Numbered from the stretch's first letter, positions 47,711 through 57,466 are shown. The stretch is DNA of 64,000 bases from Paludibacter sp. (GCA_023666945.1 JAMPAY010000007.1:46290-110289); one strand, 5' to 3'. The notes: generated by a model from the letters alone, not told the origin. Program-made: numbers and translations.

Positions 47711-49549
47711 TTATCGTGTGGTGGCGGCAGTGATGCTCATTTCGCATTTTGCACAGTCGAAATGCAAACGCAGCAGTTTCCCGTTTTCGGTACGTAGCCA
47801 TACGGGTTCTTGAGATTGTGATGAGGCTTGTTTCTGTTGTTTGCGACACATACCCGATTCGTACAATAGGCAATATTTGCAAGTCATCAAGCGTGCCTCT
47901 TCTGTATGGGTTATCTCAAAAGCATCGGCCGTTTCGGCAACTCCGCAGAGGGCATAAAACGCTTTGGCTTGTTTGTTCAGTATGTTTAGGCGATAGTCGT
48001 GGGCGGTATGTGCCGGCAAGGCTGCGAACCGTACAGCACGTTTTTCTGAGTGGGCTGACAATGTCTTTTTGACAAGCGGAGTTTGTAAAGTTTCTCTGCG
48101 CCATTCGTTCAGCACACCGGCAGGAATAAACGGAATTGGGTCTACTCGTAATGTAACCGACTTTGCTTCATAAATACTGTCGCCCAATTTGCTCAGTTGG
48201 GTGCGTATGTTTTTGGCGGCTTGGTCCGCTTTTTGTGCTGGCTCGGCGTGATAGATAAATTGTGCGGTATGTTCACCTATCTGCAAACGGAAACCATCGG
48301 TTGTTTCTGCCAAAAGAATATCAACCGGTATGCGTCTTCTTGTCTTGTCTTTGGCTAATTGACGGCTGAACTCGCAGTCGTAATTACGGTATAGAGACGT
48401 GCCTATGGGGATGTTTATAGGTTTGTTTGGATATATCTTCTGTTCTTCTGCTCTATTGATTAAGAAACCTTGGTCTTGTTGGCACAATCCATCACCGTTG
48501 TGCAGGGTGGTACGGCAGTCTGTTTCTATGCAAACAGATCCGTTTTTGCCGTTGAGGGGATATGTGCGAATCACTTTCCCGATATATTCACCGGTCGATT
48601 TCGGAGTTTCCCAATTAGCCAGGTTGGTGGTACGTTCATGCAAGAAATAGTCGGTCTCTCCGCGATGAAATGTCTTGGCAGGATTGGGGGTAAAACCAAA
48701 TTGTATGTCCCCTTTTGAGGCTCTGCAATAGCGCGAAGAGGAGTTCTCAAAAATAGTATCTAAGGCTTGGCGATAGTAGGCAACAATGTTGCGTACGTAA
48801 TCTTCGCTTTTCAGTCGTCCTTCAATCTTCAAACTGGTTATACCGGCATCCAACAGTTCTCGTAGCGAACGGCTTCTGTCCATGTCATGCAACGAGAGTG
48901 CATGCTTGCCATGTGCCAATTCTCTACCGTCTTTGTCTAATAAATCATATTTCAATCGGCATAATTGGGCACATTCGCCTCGGTTGGCACTCCGCCCGCA
49001 AAGTGACTCGCTTAAGTAGCATTGCCCCGAATAACTTACACACAATGCTCCATGTACAAATGCCTCCAACTCAATGCTGGTAACTTCGCGTATGGCTTTT
49101 ATTTGGTGTAAGGATAATTCTCGTGCTAATACTACACGCTCAAAACCGACATCTTGCAGCCATTTAACTTTCTCGGCTGTTGTGTTGTTGCATTGGGTTG
49201 AGGCATGAAGACGAATGGGAGGCAATTCGCATAGCAGCAAACCCATGTCTTGAACTATCAGACCATCCGCTCCTGCATTGTATAGATCCCATGCAAACTG
49301 CTCGGCTGCGGGAATTTCTTCATCGCGTAGCAACGTATTCAGTGTTACCCATACACGTGCATCAAACTGATGGGCATATTCGCACAAAGTGCGAATGTCT
49401 TCTATCGTATTACCGGCTGCATGGCGAGCACCGAATTGAGGAGCACCTATATATACCGCATCTGCACCGCAATCAATGGCGGCTTTGCCTGTTGGCAAAT
49501 TGCGGGCGGGAGCCAGAAGTTCTATGGGAGTTGCGGGTGTCGCTGACAT
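47711..49549 (-). CDS. U32-family peptidase-like protein (RlhA/TrhP type)
   Basis: The ATG at 49549 (MSATPATPIELLAPARNLPTG) is preferred to an in-frame TTG at 49564 that lies before the predicted transcription start. The 612-residue protein has the U32 signature ELEAFVHGALCVSYSGQCYLSE with CGRSANRGECAQLCR (iron-sulfur-type cysteines) and LKIEGRLKSEDYV. A DUF3656-like C-terminal half ends in CKYCLLYESGMC. Relatives (RlhA, TrhP/YegQ) hydroxylate a cytidine in 23S rRNA or uridines in tRNA; the long form with C-terminal extension is closer to RlhA. It shares interlocked promoters with lipB. Confidence 0.85.
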   Translation of the reverse strand: MSATPATPIELLAPARNLPTGKAAIDCGADAVYIGAPQFGARHAAGNTIEDIRTLCEYAHQFDARVWVTLNTLLRDEEIPAAEQFAWDLYNAGADGLIVQDMGLLLCELPPIRLHASTQCNNTTAEKVKWLQDVGFERVVLARELSLHQIKAIREVTSIELEAFVHGALCVSYSGQCYLSESLCGRSANRGECAQLCRLKYDLLDKDGRELAHGKHALSLHDMDRSRSLRELLDAGITSLKIEGRLKSEDYVRNIVAYYRQALDTIFENSSSRYCRASKGDIQFGFTPNPAKTFHRGETDYFLHERTTNLANWETPKSTGEYIGKVIRTYPLNGKNGSVCIETDCRTTLHNGDGLCQQDQGFLINRAEEQKIYPNKPINIPIGTSLYRNYDCEFSRQLAKDKTRRRIPVDILLAETTDGFRLQIGEHTAQFIYHAEPAQKADQAAKNIRTQLSKLGDSIYEAKSVTLRVDPIPFIPAGVLNEWRRETLQTPLVKKTLSAHSEKRAVRFAALPAHTAHDYRLNILNKQAKAFYALCGVAETADAFEITHTEEARLMTCKYCLLYESGMCRKQQKQASSQSQEPVWLRTENGKLLRLHFDCAKCEMSITAATTR

Positions 49550-49561
49550 ATTGTATCTTTG
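49531..49561 (+). promoter_or_regulatory. lipB promoter, lying inside the U32 gene start
   Basis: TTG (49531-49533), 20 bases, TATCTTTG (49554-49561). The -33 element falls within codons of the U32 gene on the other strand. Confidence 0.7.
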
Positions 49562-49566
49562 CAATG

Positions 49567-49598
49567 CAAAAATACATCACTTTTCCCACATATGCAAA
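49567..49598 (-). promoter_or_regulatory. U32 gene promoter, lying inside the lipB start
   Basis: On the minus strand, TTTG (49598-49595), 20 bases, TATTTTTG (49574-49567). The -33 element covers the first lipB codons. The two -7 boxes are five bases apart, so the promoters cannot be occupied together. Confidence 0.65.
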
Positions 49599-50275
49599 CC
49601 TCACAACCCATTATCCGTTATGTCGATTGGCAACAGGTTGATTACGAAACGGCTTGGCAACGGCAAGAATCGCTCTTCTCGCAGAAAATAGAGCAGAAAA
49701 CGGCAGGTATTGTACCAACCAACGATTTTGTTATCTGTCAGCACCCGCCTGTTTTTACTCTTGGGCGGCATGGAAAAGCAGATAATATGTTGCTTAGTGA
49801 GGAACAACTGGCAGAAAAGGGAGCACAACTGTTGCGGGTGAATAGGGGAGGAGATATTACCTATCACGGACCGGGACAATTGGTGGGCTATCCCATTTTC
49901 GATTTAGAACAATTCTCGTTAGGCTTGAAAAACTATATCTTTGCCGTAGAACAAACCATCATTAATCTCTTGGCGCATTATGGTATACGTGGAGAACGAT
50001 TGGCGGGGGCTACGGGAGTATGGATCGAACCGCAGACCAATCGGGCACGTAAAATCTGTGCTATCGGAGTACGTGCCTCACGCTATGTAACCATGCATGG
50101 TTTTGCACTCAATGTCAATACCGATTTGCGTTGGTTCTCTTATATCAATCCTTGCGGATTTACCGATAAATCAGTCACTTCTTTGCAGCAAGAACTGGGC
50201 AGTGAAGTGCCACTTCAGGAAGTAAAACAACTGCTTTTTGATGAAGCAACAAAGGTCTTTTTGCATACAGTCTGA
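49592..50275 (+). CDS. lipB: Octanoyltransferase LipB
   Basis: The ATG at 49592 gives MQTSQPIIRYVDWQQVDYETAW, a normal start after a leader of about 25 bases. The 227-residue enzyme has CQHPPVFTLGRHGKADN and the ligase-fold motif RGGDITYHGPGQLVGYPIF. The catalytic lysine is in RKICAIGVRAS and the catalytic cysteine in INPCGFTDKSVTS. It moves octanoate from acyl carrier protein onto lipoyl domains, the first step of endogenous lipoate synthesis. lipA is not in the window. Confidence 0.95.
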   Translation: MQTSQPIIRYVDWQQVDYETAWQRQESLFSQKIEQKTAGIVPTNDFVICQHPPVFTLGRHGKADNMLLSEEQLAEKGAQLLRVNRGGDITYHGPGQLVGYPIFDLEQFSLGLKNYIFAVEQTIINLLAHYGIRGERLAGATGVWIEPQTNRARKICAIGVRASRYVTMHGFALNVNTDLRWFSYINPCGFTDKSVTSLQQELGSEVPLQEVKQLLFDEATKVFLHTV

Positions 50276-50419
50276 TCGGATAAGATGTTCAGCATTCGGT
50301 AATGTACAAGATATGAAGCCTATGGTTATTTCTCTATAAGTCGATACGAAAAACCTACCGCTCACATATGATGTGTGTATACTTATAGGGAATAATATGC
50401 AATTTTATTTGAAAGTGTA

Positions 50420-50451
50420 TTTGTCCAACCCGAACAAAATACGTACCTTTG
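50420..50451 (+). promoter_or_regulatory. Promoter of the 50.4-55.4 kb gene cluster
   Basis: TTTG (50420-50423), 20 bases, TACCTTTG (50444-50451), 18 bases before the ATG at 50470. Upstream, TACGAA (50345) and TACCGC (50356) are 11 bases apart, a possible degenerate relative of sites A-D. Confidence 0.75.
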
Positions 50452-50469
50452 TCTGAAAATTCAACGGAG

Positions 50470-51288
50470 ATGAAAAAAAGAACACTTTCTATACTTATTG
50501 TCGTATTGTGCTTATCGGGCAGTGTTAATGCCGGCAGTTCGGTAACAAAGTTGCTCTTATCCATGGAGCGTTTGCAGCGTAACGGGCAATTGCTCGAGGC
50601 CATGGATTCTGCTGCCTACATTCTGACTATCGATGAGGGTAATCGTTTGGCGTCCGATTTTATGCACCGACATTGGGATAACATGGTTCGTCAAACCGCC
50701 AAAACGCTCAATACGCTAACCGACGAAGAGTCGCTGGAGCAAGCGGCACAACGCTGCGATATCTATCGACTCTTAGATGAAATACATACTCATTTGGCAG
50801 ATGTGAAAATGCCGCTCTATGGAACTAACGGACGCTGGGTGTGGCAACCGGAAGTACTCTATTATGCAGGGCATTATGATGCCGAACGAGCCAAAACTCT
50901 GCGCTTGCTTTTGCGTAAGGCTGACGATGCGCTTATGAGTTACGATGCCGATGCGGCACGCGAATACTATAGGTTGGCATTGTCTGAATATCTGGTGGCG
51001 GAGGGAGAACGAAAAAGCAACTTGGCGGTAATGTTAGAGCAGTGCAACGACCGATTGAAACGATATGCTCGTTCTACACGTATCAACGACGCTTTGTTTG
51101 CTTGGGATTTAAGCAATCTCTCATTGGCACTTGATGCGCAACAGCCCGAGGTGATTGCTCAGCAGGCAATGCTGCGACAACATATAACCGAACTCTATAT
51201 GCAACAAGCGCAAGCAGCGCAGTTGCAGGGAGATACCATACAGGCACGAGAGTTCTTTCTCTCCGCCGAAGATTGGAAACTACAATAA
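50470..51288 (+). CDS. Periplasmic helical (TPR-like) protein of unknown function
   Basis: The start at 50470 is preceded by ACGGAG and follows the promoter by 18 bases. The 272-residue protein has a signal peptide (MKKRTLSILIVVLCLSGSVNA) and then is almost wholly alpha-helical with alanine- and glutamine-rich repeats (ADDALMSYDADAAREYYRLALSEYL is one; LYMQQAQAAQLQGDTIQAREFF another) that resemble TPR units. I do not recognise a named family. It heads a cluster with the methyltransferase, SUI1 and helicase genes downstream (gaps of 28, 14 and 4 bases). Confidence 0.75.
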   Translation: MKKRTLSILIVVLCLSGSVNAGSSVTKLLLSMERLQRNGQLLEAMDSAAYILTIDEGNRLASDFMHRHWDNMVRQTAKTLNTLTDEESLEQAAQRCDIYRLLDEIHTHLADVKMPLYGTNGRWVWQPEVLYYAGHYDAERAKTLRLLLRKADDALMSYDADAAREYYRLALSEYLVAEGERKSNLAVMLEQCNDRLKRYARSTRINDALFAWDLSNLSLALDAQQPEVIAQQAMLRQHITELYMQQAQAAQLQGDTIQAREFFLSAEDWKLQ

Positions 51289-51316
51289 ACAGAACAAACG
51301 CTTAATATGCTCTACA

Positions 51317-51847
51317 ATGCGTAAGTTGAAAACCATAGAGATGAACCGACTCACGGCGGACGAATTTCGGGAAGCAGATAAAATTCCCTTGGTGGTCGTT
51401 TTGGACAACGTAAGGAGCCAACACAATGTGGGGGCGGTCTTCCGTACTGCCGATGCTTTTCGTTTGCAAGGAGTGGTCTTGTGCGGGCTATGTTCTACAC
51501 CGCCTAATGCCGAAATTCATAAAACAGCACTGGGGGCAGAACTTACTGTCGCATGGAACTATGTGGCAGATACATTGGAGGCTGTGCAACAATTGCAGCA
51601 ACAGGGGTTTACAGTGTTCTCCATAGAGCAGGCGGAAGGAAGTACACGTCTGCAAGACGTCAAACTGAATCCGAACGAAAAATATGCTATTGTGTTAGGG
51701 CATGAAGTGTTCGGAGTGCAGCAGACTGTTATTGATGCCTCAAATGGTTGTATCGAAATACCGCAATATGGAACTAAACATTCGCTTAATGTCAGTGTCA
51801 CGGCGGGTATCGTCATGTATGAATTGTCGCAACAATTACTCAAATAA
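51317..51847 (+). CDS. TrmH/SpoU-family RNA methyltransferase
   Basis: The 176-residue SPOUT enzyme has all three family motifs: LDNVRSQHNVGAVFRTADAF, AIVLGHEVFGV and IPQYGTKHSLNVSVTAGIVMYEL, which make the trefoil knot that binds S-adenosylmethionine. It methylates a ribose 2'-OH in tRNA or rRNA; the target cannot be read from sequence. It has no extra RNA-binding domain, like TrmL-sized members. Confidence 0.9.
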   Translation: MRKLKTIEMNRLTADEFREADKIPLVVVLDNVRSQHNVGAVFRTADAFRLQGVVLCGLCSTPPNAEIHKTALGAELTVAWNYVADTLEAVQQLQQQGFTVFSIEQAEGSTRLQDVKLNPNEKYAIVLGHEVFGVQQTVIDASNGCIEIPQYGTKHSLNVSVTAGIVMYELSQQLLK

Positions 51848-51861
51848 ACGAATAGATAACC

Positions 51862-52191
51862 ATGGATTGGAAAGATGCCTTGGCAGGATTATTGCCGGAG
51901 ATGCCAAATAACGATAGCGCGCCCCAAGTACACGAAACGGTCGAAGAAAAAGTACGTTTGCCGCGATTAAGAGTGGAGCTGGATAAACGAAAGGGCAAAC
52001 CGGCTACCCTCATTACCGAACACACGGGGACTGACACTGAAATCGCTGCTTTGGGCAAAATGCTGCGGCAGCAGTTGGCTGTAGGAGGATCTGTGCGCGA
52101 TGGAGAAATTTTGTTGCAAGGCGATGTGCGCAACAAAGTGGCGGATAAACTCATCGCTATGGGCTATAAGGTCAAACGTATAAACTTCTAA
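51862..52191 (+). CDS. SUI1/YciH-family translation initiation factor homologue
   Basis: The 109-residue protein has an acidic N-terminus and a SUI1 domain: LRVELDKRKGKPATLITEHTG, ALGKMLRQQLAVGGSVRDGEI, LQGDVRNKVADKLIAMGYKVKR. It is homologous to eukaryotic eIF1 and E. coli YciH, which influences start-codon selection. Given the weak Shine-Dalgarno use and possible leaderless mRNAs in this genome, a role in start choice is plausible but inferred. The stop is 4 bases before the helicase start. Confidence 0.92.
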   Translation: MDWKDALAGLLPEMPNNDSAPQVHETVEEKVRLPRLRVELDKRKGKPATLITEHTGTDTEIAALGKMLRQQLAVGGSVRDGEILLQGDVRNKVADKLIAMGYKVKRINF

Positions 52192-52195
52192 ACGC

Positions 52196-55100
52196 ATGCT
52201 TACCATAGCAAAAGCATCTGCCGGAGCAGGCAAAACGTTCCTCTTGGCGAAAACATATATCGATATGTTGTTCCGAATGCAGGGACATAATCGACACCGA
52301 CATATTTTGGCGGTTACATTCACCAAGAAAGCAACGGCAGAAATGAAAGGACGTATCATTGCCGAGTTGGCGAAACTGGCAACAGGAGCACCTTCCGATT
52401 ATCATGCTTTTCTTACTCAAAAATACAATCTTACCGATGATACTCTGAGAGATAAAGCGGAGAGTATACTCTACGAACTCTTACAAGATTACTCCGCTTT
52501 TATGGTTACTACCATCGATAGTTTTTTTCAGCAGATAATACGTTCGTTTGCACGCGAACTCAATTTGTCAGGGTCATACAACCTGGAATTGGACAGCGCA
52601 CATATTCTTCAAACGGCTGTCGACGATTTCTTTTTCAATCTATCGGACGATACTGCCGATCCCTCGGTCAAACTGCTCATACAAATTGTAGAAAAAAAAC
52701 TGGCAGACAACAAGAGTTGGAATCCCACAGATACCATTCTTTCCTTAAGCAACGAATTGCTTAAAGAGGTATTCCAAAACAATAGTCAGGCTCTTAGCCG
52801 ATTTTGTGCCGATGCAACGCAGTTGGATAACTATACTGAAACATTACACACGATATCCGGCAGATATAAGAAAGAATATGAGAATCTGAAACTACGCTTG
52901 CAGAAGTTGCTCGCAGATAACGGTCTGCAGGAACAAGACTTTAGTTACGGCAAGTTGGTGTTTGCTCCTTTCTCTTGGGATATGGCAAAGATAAGAAAAG
53001 ACTATGCCAAATTGCCGGTACGTTTCTCTACACTGTGCGAAAACTCTCAGGCTATTCTCAAAAAGAATGCGACACCTGCTATGCAGTCTGTGGCACAAGC
53101 GGCACAAAGTTTGGCTTTGGAGTTGCGCAATATGCTGCAGGGAGAACCCATGCGACAACTGCTCTCTGCCGAGGCTATAGCAGAGTATCTGCCCTATCTT
53201 ACATTACTCTTGCATATTTCCGATTGCATAACGCAGGCCAATAGGAGGCTTAATCGCTTACCTATTGCCGAAACTAATGCTTTGTTGGAAAAAGTAATCG
53301 GAGAAAACAACGATACCCCTTTTGTCTATGAGAAAATAGGAACGCGCATTGCACACTATCTTATTGATGAGTTTCAAGATACAAGTACGGCGCAATGGCG
53401 CAATTTCCGACCTTTGGTGGGAGAAGCACTTGCCGGTAATAATGCCAACCTGGTTGTGGGGGATGTAAAGCAAAGTATTTATCGTTGGCGTAATTCCGAT
53501 TATTCTTTGTTGCAGACCGGCCTGATAAACGATTTTGGATATTCATCACCCTATCTGCTTAATATGGGCGATAATTGGCGAAGCGATAGGGTCGTGGTGG
53601 AAACCAACAACCGATTGTTTCAACAATTGGCAGAAGCGGAAGATGCGGAATTTAATAATTTGATAGGCGATAACTGTTCTTCTTTGAAAGGTAAGATACA
53701 CGATGTGTACGAAGGTCTGGCGCAATGTCCGAAGAAAAATAAGGAAGATGGTTATGTACATATGGAGTTTATTGCGGCTAAAACCGATAACGAGCGTAGG
53801 GAATGTGTACTCCAACGCTTACCCGCCTTATTGGAAGATATACGCAGTAGAAACATCCCTTTGGGACGGGTTGCTGTATTGGTGCGACGCAATAGCGAGG
53901 CTGTGCCTGTCGCCTCTGCTTTGATTCAGGCGGGATATAATGTATTGTCAGCGGAAGGCTTGTTGCTCATGTCCGCACCGCAAGTACGATTTGTAATAGC
54001 GGTGTTACGATGGTTGCTGACGCCCGATGACCGTATCATACGTTTGCAGGTTCTCCACGAATATGCCTTGCTTGGGGGCAAAGACACATCGCAGGCACTT
54101 TCCGAGGCATTGAAAGGCTCTCTGTCCGCTGAAAACGAACCGTTATGGGAGGTTCTGAATACGCTATCGGGATTGCCCTTATACGATACGCTGCAACAAC
54201 TGGTGTTCAAGTTTGGCTTGGATAAGACCAACAATGCGAAACCTTATGTACAAGGTCTGTTGGATACGGTGTACAATTATATACGACGCTATCAGGCCGA
54301 TTTGTTCAGTTTCTTGGAGTGGTGGGATGAACATGCAGGTCGATTGGCGGTAGCCATGCAGGCAGATAACGATGCCATACAGATACTATCTGTGCACAAG
54401 TCGAAAGGTTTGGAATACGATGTGGTTATCATTCCTTTCTGCGATTGGCCCAAGTCGGTGGCTGATAAAGGGAATAGATTGGACATATTATGGGCAAAAC
54501 CCAAAGAAGAACCCTTTGCTAAGGGAGGGGATGTGCCGCTTGTGCCGCTGCGGTTCTCTGCTAAATTGGCAGATACGGTCTTTGCAGAAGACTATTGGCA
54601 GGAGGTGCAAAATCGTTATCTTGACAATCTTAATCTTACTTATGTGGCGTTTACGCGTGCGAAACGCGAATTGTATGTGTTTGCTCCCTCTTCGCAAGTG
54701 GAAAATGCCAAAGGAGAACTTAAAGAAGATACGTCTACTATAGGTGCTTTGCTGCATAGTTTGCTCTTGCCGCAATTACAGAAAGAGGATATATGGGAAC
54801 AAGGTACGCCTGTGTGCGATGCTCCGTGTGTTACTGCATCGGCACTACAATCTTCTGAACAAGAACAAAGTCAGTCTGTTCCGTTGGCTGACCGGCTGAA
54901 AATCAAACATGCCGCCTATAAGGCATTCATCACGGATAATGCCGACAATTATGCCAACCGACTCAATCTCGGATTGGTCATGCACGATTTGCTCTGTCAG
55001 GTCTTACGAAAGGACGATGAAATCGATGTCATGGAGGCAATGTTACGACAGGGACGTATTACGGAAACCGAACATGGTTGGCTTGTTGCCGAATGTGAAC

Positions 55101-55384
55101 GCTTTTGGAACTTGGTGGGGCAATACGATTGGTTCTCTGCGGATTGGCAAGTATTGAACGAGCAAGACATCTTATTGCCCAATGGCACTACCAAACGCCC
55201 CGATCGTGTCATGCTGAATGCCGATAAGGCAGTGGTGGTTGATTATAAGTTTGGACTACAACAACCCGAAAAATACAATCGGCAGGTGCGCGCATATATG
55301 CACTTATTGTCCGATATGGGCTATCAAGTACAGGGCTATCTGTGCTATGTCAGTTTGGAAAGTATAGTCGAAGTATCAGCCTAA
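52196..55384 (+). CDS. UvrD-type helicase with C-terminal PD-(D/E)XK nuclease (RecB/AddA-like)
   Basis: The 1062-residue protein begins with the Walker A ASAGAGKTFLLAKTYIDML. It carries motif Ia TFTKKATAEMKGRI, Walker B LIDEFQDTSTAQW (about 388), GDVKQSIYRWRNSD, SVHKSKGLEYDVVIIP (about 730) and YVAFTRAKRELYVF. The C-terminal nuclease has GLVMHDLLCQ and PDRVMLNADKAVVVDYKFG (about 1005-1020), with the catalytic Asp and Lys. It would unwind and resect double-strand breaks for RecA. An AddB-like partner, often adjacent, is not in the window. It converges with murF-alr, 4 bases apart. Confidence 0.92.
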   Translation: MLTIAKASAGAGKTFLLAKTYIDMLFRMQGHNRHRHILAVTFTKKATAEMKGRIIAELAKLATGAPSDYHAFLTQKYNLTDDTLRDKAESILYELLQDYSAFMVTTIDSFFQQIIRSFARELNLSGSYNLELDSAHILQTAVDDFFFNLSDDTADPSVKLLIQIVEKKLADNKSWNPTDTILSLSNELLKEVFQNNSQALSRFCADATQLDNYTETLHTISGRYKKEYENLKLRLQKLLADNGLQEQDFSYGKLVFAPFSWDMAKIRKDYAKLPVRFSTLCENSQAILKKNATPAMQSVAQAAQSLALELRNMLQGEPMRQLLSAEAIAEYLPYLTLLLHISDCITQANRRLNRLPIAETNALLEKVIGENNDTPFVYEKIGTRIAHYLIDEFQDTSTAQWRNFRPLVGEALAGNNANLVVGDVKQSIYRWRNSDYSLLQTGLINDFGYSSPYLLNMGDNWRSDRVVVETNNRLFQQLAEAEDAEFNNLIGDNCSSLKGKIHDVYEGLAQCPKKNKEDGYVHMEFIAAKTDNERRECVLQRLPALLEDIRSRNIPLGRVAVLVRRNSEAVPVASALIQAGYNVLSAEGLLLMSAPQVRFVIAVLRWLLTPDDRIIRLQVLHEYALLGGKDTSQALSEALKGSLSAENEPLWEVLNTLSGLPLYDTLQQLVFKFGLDKTNNAKPYVQGLLDTVYNYIRRYQADLFSFLEWWDEHAGRLAVAMQADNDAIQILSVHKSKGLEYDVVIIPFCDWPKSVADKGNRLDILWAKPKEEPFAKGGDVPLVPLRFSAKLADTVFAEDYWQEVQNRYLDNLNLTYVAFTRAKRELYVFAPSSQVENAKGELKEDTSTIGALLHSLLLPQLQKEDIWEQGTPVCDAPCVTASALQSSEQEQSQSVPLADRLKIKHAAYKAFITDNADNYANRLNLGLVMHDLLCQVLRKDDEIDVMEAMLRQGRITETEHGWLVAECERFWNLVGQYDWFSADWQVLNEQDILLPNGTTKRPDRVMLNADKAVVVDYKFGLQQPEKYNRQVRAYMHLLSDMGYQVQGYLCYVSLESIVEVSA

Positions 55385-55388
55385 AATA

Positions 55389-57251
55389 CTATTCGCTTAT
55401 ATATACGCGTTTAACACGGCGAGATACGGAAGTGAGAATCTCGTAAGTAATCGTACCTAATTTACGGGCTAATTCTTCTATAGGAAGTTCATCACCGAAG
55501 ATAATGGCTGCATCACCGGGGAGCGCATCCGTATCGCTGACATCAATCATGGCAAGATCCATACATACATTGCCCAACACGGGACAACGTTTGCCGCGTA
55601 CCAAAACTTCACCGCCATAGTTGCTGAATCGGCGGTCGAAACCATCGGCATAACCAATGGGAATAACAGCCACTTGCCGGTCTTCTCCAAGAGTGGTGTG
55701 CAAACCGTAGCCGATACTCTCACCCGCTTTAACGGTCTTTACCGATAGTAGGGTGGTGCGGAGGGTACATACATTACGCAAGCGGCTGTCATGGGCTGCG
55801 CTAAAACCGTAGATACCGATGCCTAAACGACACATATCATACTGATAATCTGTAAAACGTTCAATACCGGCGGAGTTGAGTATATGCTTCAAGATGAGAT
55901 GTTCCGCCGTATCTAAGGCTGCTTTAAGAAAATCGGCACAGCGGTTGAATAAGTCTATTTGTGCATGTGTAAAGGTATCGAATTGAGGTTCATCAGCACC
56001 TGCCAAATGAGAAAATACCGACTTTACACATACGGCATGCTGGTGGCGTAAACGTTCTGTAAGTTGCTGCATATCGGCATACTCAAATCCCAATCTATGC
56101 ATACCGGAGTCTATTTTTATATGAATGGGATAGTGCTCTAATCCCTCCGATTCTACGGCGCTGATGATGTTCTCTAACGATTCGAACGAATATACATTAG
56201 GCTCTAAATTATTTTCGATTATTTTCTTTAAGGCTGCAGGCTCTGGATCCATTATCACAATAGGCAATGTAATACCCGCGCGGCGAAGTTCTACCGCCTC
56301 ATCGCATACCGCTACTGCCAAATAATCAGCCAAACCGTTCTGCTGTAAACTGCGCGATACTTCAATGGCACCTGCGCCATAAGCAAAGGCTTTTACCATA
56401 CACATCAGGCGTGTATCCTTACGAAGACGAGAGCGGAAACAACGTACATTATGTGTCAGAGCATCCAAATTTATTTCCAATACCGTTTCATGCGTTTTCT
56501 GCATGAGCATTTCGCTTATGCAGTCTTCTGCATAACCTAACTGACGCAAAACAGCGGCACACGTACGAACGTTCTGATGAGTCGGCTCTTCTATAACAAT
56601 CTCACAACGAGCAAACAATTTCATCTTCTCCTCGCGTTTCTCTTCTATCGAACGGAAATTCTCTCCATGCTCCTCGCCTATGTAAGTAACCACTCCTATT
56701 GTCGGGCGGATAATACGCTCTAAAAGTTCCATTTCACCGGGTTGAGAGATGCCCGCTTCAAAAATAGCCAATTCCGTTTCCTCATTCATTTGCCATACAG
56801 AAAGAGGAACGCCTATTTGCGAATTGTACGATTTAGGCGAACGGGTAATCTTATAATCATCTTTCAGTAGTTGATACAACCATTCTTTTACCACTGTTTT
56901 ACCATTACTACCGGTAATACCTATCACGGGGCAACTATAAAGACTGCGTTTATAGGCCGCAAGGGCTTGTAGAGCATACAAACTGTCCTCCGTTTGCAGT
57001 ATCTCTGCTTCGGGAAAGGCTGATACATCGCAAGCGGAACATTGGCACACCACAAAGGCGCGGACGCCTTTGGCATACAAATCTGCAACATACCTTGCTC
57101 CGTCGTTCTTCGGAGTGCGTAAGGCAAAAAACAGGGTCTCGGATGGCTCTGTATGAAGTTCACGAGAATCGGTTAACAGATGAACAATATTTCGGTCTTT
57201 AACTATACGTGTATCGGGAGCAATTATGCTCGCTATTTCACTCAATTTCAT
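55389..57251 (-). CDS. MurF-alanine racemase fusion with an eroded MurF half
   Basis: Residues about 252-620 are a complete alanine racemase: ETVLEINLDALTHNVRCF, PLP lysine 287 in MVKAFAYGAGA, the HIKIDSGMHRLGF strand and catalytic tyrosine in ESIGYGLHT, then VAVIPIGYADGFDRR. Residues 1-251 are MurF-like: UDP-substrate domain, P-loop GITGSNGKT (111-119), YNSQIGVPLS and FEAGISQPGEM. In related fusions MurF is about 450 residues; here a stretch after CEIVIEEP (about 221) and the whole C-terminal MurF domain after CISEMLMQ (about 250) are missing in frame. The protein is 620 rather than about 820-830 residues. Racemase activity should persist; MurF activity is doubtful. A separate murF is then needed elsewhere. 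Confidence 0.85.
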   Translation of the reverse strand: MKLSEIASIIAPDTRIVKDRNIVHLLTDSRELHTEPSETLFFALRTPKNDGARYVADLYAKGVRAFVVCQCSACDVSAFPEAEILQTEDSLYALQALAAYKRSLYSCPVIGITGSNGKTVVKEWLYQLLKDDYKITRSPKSYNSQIGVPLSVWQMNEETELAIFEAGISQPGEMELLERIIRPTIGVVTYIGEEHGENFRSIEEKREEKMKLFARCEIVIEEPTHQNVRTCAAVLRQLGYAEDCISEMLMQKTHETVLEINLDALTHNVRCFRSRLRKDTRLMCMVKAFAYGAGAIEVSRSLQQNGLADYLAVAVCDEAVELRRAGITLPIVIMDPEPAALKKIIENNLEPNVYSFESLENIISAVESEGLEHYPIHIKIDSGMHRLGFEYADMQQLTERLRHQHAVCVKSVFSHLAGADEPQFDTFTHAQIDLFNRCADFLKAALDTAEHLILKHILNSAGIERFTDYQYDMCRLGIGIYGFSAAHDSRLRNVCTLRTTLLSVKTVKAGESIGYGLHTTLGEDRQVAVIPIGYADGFDRRFSNYGGEVLVRGKRCPVLGNVCMDLAMIDVSDTDALPGDAAIIFGDELPIEELARKLGTITYEILTSVSRRVKRVYISE

Positions 57252-57466
57252 AAGATACTATGTTGTTTTTCGGCAGAAAAATACGATAGACGATTATTCC
57301 GTCAGGAGTACATCTCACAGGTTTATTCTATGCGACAAAATTACTGCTTTTTCTTTGTATCGCCAAATCGGAAACTATCACATACGCAACCCTTCGCTTC
57401 AAATCTGCTTAAAAAGTTGAATGGTTCTAAGCAACATCCTTGTTCGCAACTGTTTTTTATGTAGAG
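57252..57466. other. Intergenic region after murF-alr
   Basis: No gene, hairpin or repeat of note is seen in these 215 bases. No minus-strand TAnnTTTG box was found for murF-alr, so its promoter is unassigned. Confidence 0.4.
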
